Below, in pieces: positions 54,749-61,139 of a DNA stretch of 61,139 bases. The DNA comes from JAJFUE01 sp039683515 (GTDB taxonomy: Bacteria > Sumerlaeota > Sumerlaeia > MVZB01): the NCBI GenBank assembly GCA_039683515.1, contig JBDKRG010000001.1, positions 1 through 61,139 on the forward strand, in the 5' to 3' direction. Both the position numbers and the translations under genes were made by a program. Position 1 is the first letter of the stretch. Each line of letters begins with the position of its first letter. The notes below the pieces were generated by a model, which saw only the letters and a program-made list of their open reading frames with translations, was not told the origin of the DNA and ran no database searches.

Positions 54749-55395
54749 CGGTAGTCCTCCGGCACCGGCCGCTCGGGCTCGGGCGGGTTGTCGGGTTCGG
54801 CCGAGATCATCGCCGGCTGGCTCGGCGCCATGAAGCCCATGACCTCGACGCGGTTGGCCGTCGCGTCGTCGGAGCCGGTCCGGCCGTAGCCGATCGAGTA
54901 GATCCGCTTGCGGTCGAGGCCGTTGGCGACGAGGTAATCCTCGACCGCGAGGGCGCGGGCCATGGCCAGGTTGTAGCCGAACTTGGAGCCCTGGTCGGGG
55001 CCGCAATAGCCGACGAGGGCGAGCCAGACCTGGCCATGGCCCTTCAGCCAGTCGACGTATTCGCCGAGGATGCGGCGCGCCTCGCTGTCGAGCTCCGTCC
55101 CGTCGCCGTCGAAGTAGACCGGGTCGAACTCGCGGCCGACCAGGAGCCGCGCCCCTTCGCCGAGCGACTCGGGGTTGGCCGCGCGCATGGCGCCGTTGGC
55201 GGTGGTCGACGTGGTGGCGGCGTCCATCGCCGCGGGGGCGGCCATGGCGGCCGGCGTGGCGATCGGAGTGATTCGCGGCGCCGATTTGCCCGACGGCCTC
55301 AGGCATCCGGACGAAAAAAGAAAGACGAGCATGCACGCACAGGCGAGACCGGGCTTGCCCACCGAGCGCGTGATGCTCGTCGTTCGATTGCCCAT
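54745..55395 (-). CDS. pal: OmpA-family peptidoglycan-associated lipoprotein (Pal)
   Basis: A 216-residue lipoprotein with lipobox FSSGC, an Ala/Thr-rich linker and a C-terminal OmpA-like peptidoglycan-binding domain (VYFDGDGTELDSEARRILGE, NLAMARALAVEDYLV, IYSIGYGRTGSDDATANRVE). It tethers the outer membrane to peptidoglycan and partners TolB, whose gene ends three bases upstream. An extra acidic proline-rich tail of about 20 residues follows the domain. Confidence 0.92.
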   Translation of the reverse strand: MGNRTTSITRSVGKPGLACACMLVFLFSSGCLRPSGKSAPRITPIATPAAMAAPAAMDAATTSTTANGAMRAANPESLGEGARLLVGREFDPVYFDGDGTELDSEARRILGEYVDWLKGHGQVWLALVGYCGPDQGSKFGYNLAMARALAVEDYLVANGLDRKRIYSIGYGRTGSDDATANRVEVMGFMAPSQPAMISAEPDNPPEPERPVPEDYR

Positions 55396-55398
55396 GGT

Positions 55399-56778
55399 TT
55401 ATTCCGACTTGGCCCGGGCCGGCGACCACGAGGGCGACTGCGCGCCGCCCGAGACGTGGCTCAGCTGGCGGACGTTGGTGCCGTCGGCGAACATGCTGTA
55501 GATCTGCGAGGCGCCGTTGCGCTTCGACGAGAATACCAGCAGGAGGCTGTTGGGGGCCCACGACGGGTCCTCGCCCTCGGTGACGACCCGGCTGCCCGAG
55601 CCGTCCGGGCTCATCAGGCAGACCTGGAACTCGCCGTCGCGGCGCGAATGGTACGCGATGTATTTGCCGTCGGGCGACCAGGAGGCGGCGTCATTGTAGT
55701 TGCCTTCGTAGGTCAGGCGGCGCTCCTCGCGGGTGTTCAGGTCGATGACGTAGATCTGCGGGTTGCCGGTCCGGTCGCTCGTGAAGACGATCTTGGTGCC
55801 GTCCGGCGACCACGCCGGCGACGAGTCGATCGCGCGGTTGTAGGTCAGGCGCGTGCGGCCCTTGCCCTCGCGGCTGACGGTGTAGAGCTCCGAGTTGCCC
55901 TCGTAGGTCATCGTGAGGGCGATGCGCTGGTTGGCCTCGCACCACGCCGGCGACAGGTTCAGGCCCGCCGCGCGCGAAACCCACCACTGGTAGCGCGAGT
56001 TCAGGATCATGCCCATCAGGTCGGGGTTGAAGTCGCGGTAGGTGGTGAAGTAGACCTCGGTGCCGTGGGCGCCCCAGCACGGCGTGGCCGCCAGCTCGCC
56101 GCGGTTGGTCAGCGTGCGGACGTTGCTGCCGTCGGCGTCCATCATCGCGACCTGCTTGGTGCGGCCCATCGCGTCGCCCTGGATGATGAACAGGATCTGG
56201 GTGTCGGCGACCCCTTCCTGGCCGGTGATGCGCTTGATGATGTCATTGGCGATCCAGTGGCCGAGGCCGCGGGCCCGGCTCGGATCGTAGGGGTAGCCAT
56301 AACCGTAAACGTACTGCTGGCTGACGGTGTCGTAGACGCGGACGTTGACCTTGGCCTGGCCGCTTTCCATCGCGTATTCGGCGTTGACGAGGTAAAAGAC
56401 GCCGACCCGGACCCACTCGGCGAACTGGATCGTCCCCTTGGCCTGGTCGAGGCGGTTGGTTTCATCGGCGAAGGCCTGAACGCGCGGGCCCTGGAAGAAG
56501 CCCGACAGCATGAGGTCGTTGTTGATGGTCTTCTCGAGCGTCGGATCGGCGCCGGCGACGCCCTTGTTGACGAACGGCTTGACGTAGATCGTGATCAACT
56601 GACGGGCGCCTGAGCCGTAAATGCTGCCGATATTGGTGACGCCGGGCGCCAACGGAGAGGCCGGAGTCTGGGCCTGGGCCGGCGCGGCGGGCGACTGCGC
56701 CGCCGCGAGCGACAGCGTCAGGCAATAAATCGCGATCGCCGCGAACGGGCGAAGAGAAGCATGCAAAATGCGCGTCAT
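55399..56778 (-). CDS. tolB: Tol-Pal system protein TolB
   Basis: A 459-residue periplasmic protein with signal peptide (AIYCLTLSLAAAQ). The N-terminal TolB domain (40-185; LITIYVKPFVNKG, NNDLMLSGFFQGPRV) is followed by a six-bladed WD40-like propeller with repeats such as SPAWSPDGTKIVFTSDRTGN and PQIYVIDL. It couples Pal to the inner-membrane TolQRA motor during division. AAGGAG lies upstream of the start. tolQ, tolR and tolA are not in the window. Confidence 0.95.
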   Translation of the reverse strand: MTRILHASLRPFAAIAIYCLTLSLAAAQSPAAPAQAQTPASPLAPGVTNIGSIYGSGARQLITIYVKPFVNKGVAGADPTLEKTINNDLMLSGFFQGPRVQAFADETNRLDQAKGTIQFAEWVRVGVFYLVNAEYAMESGQAKVNVRVYDTVSQQYVYGYGYPYDPSRARGLGHWIANDIIKRITGQEGVADTQILFIIQGDAMGRTKQVAMMDADGSNVRTLTNRGELAATPCWGAHGTEVYFTTYRDFNPDLMGMILNSRYQWWVSRAAGLNLSPAWCEANQRIALTMTYEGNSELYTVSREGKGRTRLTYNRAIDSSPAWSPDGTKIVFTSDRTGNPQIYVIDLNTREERRLTYEGNYNDAASWSPDGKYIAYHSRRDGEFQVCLMSPDGSGSRVVTEGEDPSWAPNSLLLVFSSKRNGASQIYSMFADGTNVRQLSHVSGGAQSPSWSPARAKSE

Positions 56779-56913
56779 GATGGGAATGTTCTCCTTAAAT
56801 ATAACCGGCGCTGGCGCCGACTATGAATCGTCCTCGATGCGGGCCGCGACAGGCAAGCTCTTTCGCCCTGCCTATCCAGACCGCTCCATCCTCTATGAGG
56901 TTTGGTGGTAAGC

Positions 56914-56991
<78 letters not shown>

Positions 56992-57004
56992 AGTCCCCCT
57001 CTCG

Positions 57005-57511
57005 CTAATCCACCAGCTCCTTGGCCACTTGGACCGCGTGATCGGTCGATGCGATCGCCGGCGCGCCGGGTTTTTGCGCCGCGCGATACTCCGCCATCAG
57101 CCGGACCATTTCAGTGCGATCCCCGGCATCCTTCGTGCCCGGCTTCGTTCCTGAACTCAGCCGCGAGCCGTTCCACCACGTCCCGATCCCCGTCACGGCG
57201 AGGATCGCCGACGGCCGGTCGCCGCGATACAGGATGTAGATGGCGTCCTGAAACATGTGGCCCGAGCGCGGGATGACCGCCAGGGCCGGGTCGGCATTCT
57301 CTACCGGCGACCACTTGACGGCCGGCAGGTCGTCGCGGTCGCGCCACTGCTTGGCCAGCTCGGCGCGCGAATAGCCTTTGAGATCGGCGAGGCTGCGCTC
57401 GAACCGGGCGCGCTCGAGGCCCAGTTGCCATTGCCAGGCCGCGACCGAGGCGGCGGCGGCGGCGGCGAACAGGACGCCCAGGCGGATCCAGTGTGCGCGG
57501 GTCAGCGTCAT
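57005..57511 (-). CDS. Hypothetical membrane-anchored protein
   Basis: A 168-residue protein with one N-terminal membrane helix (IRLGVLFAAAAAASVAAWQW). A soluble region follows with KWSPVENADPALAVIPRSGH, MFQDAIYILYRGDRPSAILA and a C-terminal helix. I recognise no family. Its ATG shares one base with the sufE stop (TGATG), so it is translated with sufE. This arrangement suggests co-expression but not function. Confidence 0.75.
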   Translation of the reverse strand: MTLTRAHWIRLGVLFAAAAAASVAAWQWQLGLERARFERSLADLKGYSRAELAKQWRDRDDLPAVKWSPVENADPALAVIPRSGHMFQDAIYILYRGDRPSAILAVTGIGTWWNGSRLSSGTKPGTKDAGDRTEMVRLMAEYRAAQKPGAPAIASTDHAVQVAKELVD

Positions 57512-57963
57512 CACATCCGTCCCTGCAGGGTCTTGAACGCGACCGCGTAGAGCTTGATCTGCTCGATCATGGCCGAGAGCCCGCTGGCGCGCCCCTGCGA
57601 GAGGTTGCGCGACAGGCCGATCTTGTCGATGAACTCGGGGGGCGTGCGGATGATCTCGTCGGGCGTGCGGCCGGAGTAAACCCTGAGCAGCAGGGCGATC
57701 AGCCCGCGCACGATCATGGCGTCGCTCGTGGCCTGGAAGAAAATCTTCCCCTCGCGCAGCTCGGGCTTGAGGAAGACGGTCGACTGGCAGCCGCGGACGC
57801 GGAATTTCTCGTCGCGCGCGTCCTCGGGCAGCTCCTCGAGGGCCGGGAGCCGCTTGCCGAGCTCGATGATGCGGCCGTAACGGTCCTCCCACTCCTCGAG
57901 CCTGGAGAACTCGTCGACGATCTGCTGCTGGGTCAGGATGATATCGGAAACCGAGTCGGTCAT
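57511..57963 (-). CDS. sufE: SufE-family cysteine desulfurase sulfur acceptor
   Basis: A 150-residue SufE/CsdE protein from ATG 57963. Conserved features: FSRLEEWEDRYGRIIELGKR, the acceptor cysteine in VRGCQSTVFLKPE and LLLRVYSGRTPDEI. It takes persulfide from SufS and passes it to the SufBCD iron-sulfur scaffold. No sufS or sufBCD gene is nearby. Confidence 0.95.
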   Translation of the reverse strand: MTDSVSDIILTQQQIVDEFSRLEEWEDRYGRIIELGKRLPALEELPEDARDEKFRVRGCQSTVFLKPELREGKIFFQATSDAMIVRGLIALLLRVYSGRTPDEIIRTPPEFIDKIGLSRNLSQGRASGLSAMIEQIKLYAVAFKTLQGRM

Positions 57964-58109
57964 GGATCGGGGCCCTTTCAGTCGGTCGCGCGCATACCGC
58001 CCACATTTTTCCACCCGGCGGTGAAGGGCGCAATGGAATAGTGTATTTTCAGTTGCACTTGCGGCCTTTCCAAGCAAATGTAGTCAAAACCTCGAAAGGG
58101 CCCGCCGGC

Positions 58110-59240
58110 ATGTTTCAAAGACTCCTCACCCCTGACGCGCTGAACACCTCGGAACCCAGGTTCACCCCCGAAGAGGAAAAGCTGACCGCGCTGCTGCGGC
58201 AGGCCGTGGCCGAAAACGCCTCGGACGTCCACCTGCGCGCCGACTCGCCGCCGCGGCTGCGCATCGACGGCGAACTGATGCAGGTCAAGGGCATCCTCCC
58301 CGCCGAGCAGTTGATGTGGCAATTCTTCCAGAAGATGATGCCGCGCGAGCTGGCCCAGCGGTTCGAGCGCTCGCACGAGGTCGACTTCTCGCACTCGCTC
58401 AAGGGCGTCTGCCGGATGCGCATCAACCTGTATATCGAGCGCGGGGCGTTCTGCGCCGCGATCCGCCTCGTCCCCGAGCGCATCCCGTCGATGGAGGAGA
58501 TCGCGCTGCCGCCGGCGTGCCAGCGCCTCGTGACGATCACGCGCGGCCTCGTCCTCGTCACCGGGCCGACCGGCTCCGGCAAGTCGACCTCGCTCGCCGC
58601 GATGATCAACTATATTAACGCCACGCGCCGCTGCCACATCCTCACCATCGAGGACCCGATCGAATATGTCTACGAGGACCAGCGCGCCCTCGTCAGCCAG
58701 CGCGAGCTCGACCTCGACACGCTGAGCTTCTCGGCGGCCATGCGCCACAGCTTCCGCCAGGACCCCGACGTCGTCCTGCTCGGCGAGATGCGCGACGCCG
58801 AAACCATGCAGACCGCCATCACCCTGGCCGAGACCGGCCACCTCACCTTCTCCACGCTGCACACGACCGACTGCACCCAGACGATCACGCGCATCATCGA
58901 CTCCTTCCCGCCCCACCAGCAGGACCAGATCCGCTCGCAGCTGGCGCTGTCGCTCGAGGCGGTCATCGCGCAGCGGCTACTCAAGCTCAAGGGCAAACGC
59001 GGCCGGATCGCCGCGCACGAGGTCATGATCTGCAACCGCGCCATCCGCAACCTGATCCGCGAGGCCAAGTACAACCAGATCTACTCGGCCATCCAGACCG
59101 GGCTCGAGGACGGCATGGTCACGTTCGACTCCTCGATGGGCCGCCTCCTGCAGGAGGGGAAAATCGATTACAAGGCCGCGATCGAGGCGGTCCCCGACAG
59201 CAAGGAGTTCGCGATCAAGTACGCCCAGTATTCAAGGTAG
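58110..59240 (+). CDS. pilT: PilT/PilU-type twitching ATPase
   Basis: A 376-residue retraction ATPase. N-terminal PAS-like domain (ASDVHLRADSPPRLRIDGEL), Walker A GPTGSGKS (152-159), Asp box ILTIEDPIEYVY, Walker B DVVLLGEMRDAET, His box TGHLTFSTLHTTD, and the family C-terminus AIRNLIREAKYNQIYSAIQT. It disassembles type IV pili. The N-terminus is about 25 residues longer than in PilT, as in some PilU forms. Together with the pilin-like protein at 38209 and the ComEA-like protein it suggests type IV pili and perhaps DNA uptake. Confidence 0.94.
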   Translation: MFQRLLTPDALNTSEPRFTPEEEKLTALLRQAVAENASDVHLRADSPPRLRIDGELMQVKGILPAEQLMWQFFQKMMPRELAQRFERSHEVDFSHSLKGVCRMRINLYIERGAFCAAIRLVPERIPSMEEIALPPACQRLVTITRGLVLVTGPTGSGKSTSLAAMINYINATRRCHILTIEDPIEYVYEDQRALVSQRELDLDTLSFSAAMRHSFRQDPDVVLLGEMRDAETMQTAITLAETGHLTFSTLHTTDCTQTITRIIDSFPPHQQDQIRSQLALSLEAVIAQRLLKLKGKRGRIAAHEVMICNRAIRNLIREAKYNQIYSAIQTGLEDGMVTFDSSMGRLLQEGKIDYKAAIEAVPDSKEFAIKYAQYSR

Positions 59241-59300
59241 GCCGGGTTCGCCGAACCCGGCATGTGACAAGGCCAGAGAAACGGACCATGGAAACCGGAT

Positions 59301-59346
59301 CGATTTTCGATTACGATAACGATTACGTGCACGAGCACGAGCATGA
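59301..59346 (+). repeat. Composite hexamer array, GATTAC then GAGCAC (copy 3)
   Basis: Leader TCGATTTTC as in copy 2, then GATTAC-type units (one altered to GATAAC) and two to three GAGCAC-type units. It lies between the pilT-like gene and the zinc-ribbon gene and ends about 20 bp before the latter. Confidence 0.88.
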
Positions 59347-59364
59347 CTTGGTATTTGGCTGAGT

Positions 59365-60369
59365 ATGGCGCTCCAGGAACCCAAAATCGTTCGTTACTGT
59401 TATGAATGCGGCCACAAGGTCGACCCGAGCCGGCAGAGCTGCTGGTATTGCGGGACGCAGCTGCGGCGGGCGGTGCGGCCGCCGCGCACCTGCCAGTTCT
59501 GCGGCAGCGAGATCCCGGCGGGGGCGGTCAAGTGCCGGCACTGCGGCGAGTGGGTCGACGGCAGGCCCTCGGGGCAGAACGCCCCCCAGCAGGTCGTCTT
59601 CGTCGTCGACCGCCAGTTGCTCGGCTCGATGCAGGACATGCAGCTGCTGGCCGGCAACAAGGTCCCGCCGGAGATTGCCGCGCGGCTGACGCCCAAGACC
59701 GTGCAGGCGATCGAGAGCGGCCGGCCGGCGATGCTCGAGGGTCGCGGCGTGCGCGCCCTCCCCGCCCCCGAGCAGTCCGACGGCGTCATCGAGATCGACG
59801 CCGAAAGCCGCGACCTGGTGATTTCCCCCGGCAGGCCGGAACCGGGAGCGGGCACGGCGCTCCAGCGCCGCAACGACCAGCTCGAGCCGCGCGAGGCCCG
59901 GGGCGGCCTGATGAGCCGGCTCAGCCAGGCGCTGATGAAACCCTCGCCCGCCGGCCGCGGCGGAGCCGCCCAGGGGCCCGACTACACCGACGCCGACGCC
60001 GGCGAGCTCTACCGCATCTGCGAAAAATGCGGCGCCGAGATCCTGCGCAGCGACAATTACTGTTACCATTGCGGCGTGCGCTACCACAAAAGCGCGCTGG
60101 ACCTGAGCATCGAGCGGCAACAATCGCTCTCGATCAACAAGGGGATTTATCTGGTGGTCGTCGTGCTGATCGTCATGATGGCCGGCGTCCCCTATGTGCC
60201 GACGTCGCTGATCCCCAGCGCCGTCCCCCAGGCCGCGATCTCGCCGGCCGCCGGCGGCGCCGCCATCCTGCTTTCGATCTTCAGTTTCGTGCGCAGCCCG
60301 GGCCTCCTGAACCGAGTCGTCGCCGCGGCGCTGATCCTCGCCACGCTGGCGATTTACTTCAAGCTTTAA
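59365..60369 (+). CDS. Zinc-ribbon membrane protein
   Basis: A 334-residue protein with three CxxC-type zinc ribbons. The first two are N-terminal (CYECGHKV...CWYCG at 12-29; CQFCGSEI...CRHCG at 43-61) and the third is central (CEKCGAEI...CYHCG at about 225-245). Between them lies a proline/arginine-rich region. The C-terminus has two to three membrane helices (GIYLVVVVLIVMMAGVPYV, LNRVVAAALILATLAIYFKL). The function is unknown; such ribbon-plus-membrane proteins often act as scaffolds or sensors. No operon partner. Confidence 0.8.
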   Translation: MALQEPKIVRYCYECGHKVDPSRQSCWYCGTQLRRAVRPPRTCQFCGSEIPAGAVKCRHCGEWVDGRPSGQNAPQQVVFVVDRQLLGSMQDMQLLAGNKVPPEIAARLTPKTVQAIESGRPAMLEGRGVRALPAPEQSDGVIEIDAESRDLVISPGRPEPGAGTALQRRNDQLEPREARGGLMSRLSQALMKPSPAGRGGAAQGPDYTDADAGELYRICEKCGAEILRSDNYCYHCGVRYHKSALDLSIERQQSLSINKGIYLVVVVLIVMMAGVPYVPTSLIPSAVPQAAISPAAGGAAILLSIFSFVRSPGLLNRVVAAALILATLAIYFKL

Positions 60370-60599
60370 ACCCAGGCCGCATCCAAGCCCCGCGTCCCCC
60401 CGCATTTTCCAAAGATTAGTTTCCCGCAAGTGTCATAAGGGCCCGTAAGGGAATACCCAAATCCAAATCTTCCATGTTACGCTTTTCTTCAACGGGCCGC
60501 CCCGCCCGGCCAAGCTATCTGAACTCGAAACTCGAAACTCGAAACTAGAAACTTATTAGATTTGGTATTATTTCTGAACTCTTCCCCACGAACCCAAAT
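60370..60599. repeat. Gap with CTCGAAA tandem units
   Basis: No gene is seen. A short tandem tract of CTCGAAA units (about 60525-60553) ends 45 bp before the last gene. Confidence 0.6.
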
Positions 60600-61139
60600 A
60601 TGCCGAACATCCCGCCCATCGACGATCTCGAGAACCTCTCCGCCACCGGCGCGATGCTGGAGGGCGTCCTGCGGCAGTGGGTCCAGGAGATCACGGAGTG
60701 TTCGCCCCCCGATATCGTAACTTTCGCCGAGGCGATTGATTTCTTCGCCCGCCTGACGGCGATCCGCAAAACGCTGATCAAGCTCTCGCGCCTCTCAAAG
60801 CCGCGCCCCAGCCGCCCATCGCCCGAGAAGTGCTCCCGCGTCACCGATCTTCCATCATCCCCCGTTGATCTACCCCAACCCGACATAGCCCAAATCCGTT
60901 CCCTCCCCGACGTCCCGCTCGACCGCATCCGCCCCGAACTCGAAGCCATCAGGACCGCTTTCGCCGATTGCGGATTGCCGATTCCGGATTGCAAAATTCC
61001 CGAATCCGACCAATCCGCCCATCCGCTCCCATATGCCACGGATGATCCATCAGTCCCATCAGTCCCATCAGTCCCATCAGCCGCACAACCCCCAAATCCC
61101 CGCGACAATTCCCCAATCCGCAATCCGCAATCCGAAATC
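60600..61139 (+). CDS. Unknown protein, cut by the window edge
   Basis: An open frame of 180 codons from ATG 60600 without a stop before the window ends. The first 60 codons have strong coding bias (G or C at third positions) and give a helical segment MLEGVLRQWVQEITECSPPD followed by IVTFAEAIDFFARLTAIRKT. After codon 75 the protein becomes proline- and serine-rich. The DNA there contains intergenic-type repeats: GGATTGC units near 60966, three TCAGTCCCA 9-mers at 61046-61080 and CCGCAAT units at the end. The first part resembles short phage or plasmid-type helical proteins, but no family can be named. Confidence 0.6.
   Translation, partial: MPNIPPIDDLENLSATGAMLEGVLRQWVQEITECSPPDIVTFAEAIDFFARLTAIRKTLIKLSRLSKPRPSRPSPEKCSRVTDLPSSPVDLPQPDIAQIRSLPDVPLDRIRPELEAIRTAFADCGLPIPDCKIPESDQSAHPLPYATDDPSVPSVPSVPSAAQPPNPRDNSPIRNPQSEI

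Overview
The window is a GC-rich chromosomal segment from a Gram-negative (diderm) bacterium. The evidence for two membranes is a tolB-pal pair, NodT/TolC-type outer-membrane efflux lipoproteins, lipoboxes and an EnvC-like protein. The mix of HAF, LamG, Kelch and choice-of-anchor secreted proteins, a DUF4091 lipoprotein, a sulfatase-modifying-factor fold protein and many intergenic micro-repeats resembles uncultured PVC/FCB-type lineages such as Sumerlaeota, Lentisphaerota or Hydrogenedentota. I cannot fix the phylum from sequence alone.

Layout. 0-11.2 kb: a secreted SUMF1-fold protein and tRNA-Gly(CCC) with its own promoter. An AT-rich patch follows with a three-gene toxin / HTH antitoxin / SecB-like chaperone operon, then a secreted HAF-repeat protein and a 1,979-residue DUF4011-helicase-Vsr-DUF3320 protein of a type linked to phage defence. 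11.2-27.2 kb: two complete MacAB-TolC-type efflux operons with different gene orders. One is headed by a TetR regulator and the other lies behind a MarR regulator. Between them sit a large secreted Kelch protein, a phosphoesterase and a His-rich lipoprotein. 27.4-35.9 kb: an EamA transporter, a UbiD-family decarboxylase, a NifA-like sigma-54 activator and a 1,256-residue LamG protein. 35.9-44 kb: M24 peptidase, HtrA protease, pilin-like protein, nagA with an altered nagB-like gene, a DegT-type aminotransferase, prs and a helix-hairpin-helix protein. 44-61 kb is mostly housekeeping: recF, HU, an nrnA-like DHH protein, miaA-hfq, GroES-like, EnvC-like, macrodomain, DUF4091 lipoprotein, tolB-pal-ubiA, sufE, a pilT-like ATPase, a zinc-ribbon membrane protein and a gene running off the right edge.

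The two most interesting things are the toxin-antitoxin-chaperone (TAC) operon close to the helicase-nuclease gene, and the DNA between genes. At least eight unrelated families of short tandem or palindromic repeats occupy the intergenic gaps: composite GATTAC/GAGCAC arrays, 9-bp GGTCCTATA arrays, a 32-bp near-perfect inverted repeat, hairpins built on GGCAACGGA, GGATTGCGG strings and others. Several families recur in the window, and two appear to have entered the reading frame of the last gene.

Coordinates use the start codon I consider most likely, which is often inside a longer open frame. All family assignments come from reading motifs; no searches were run.
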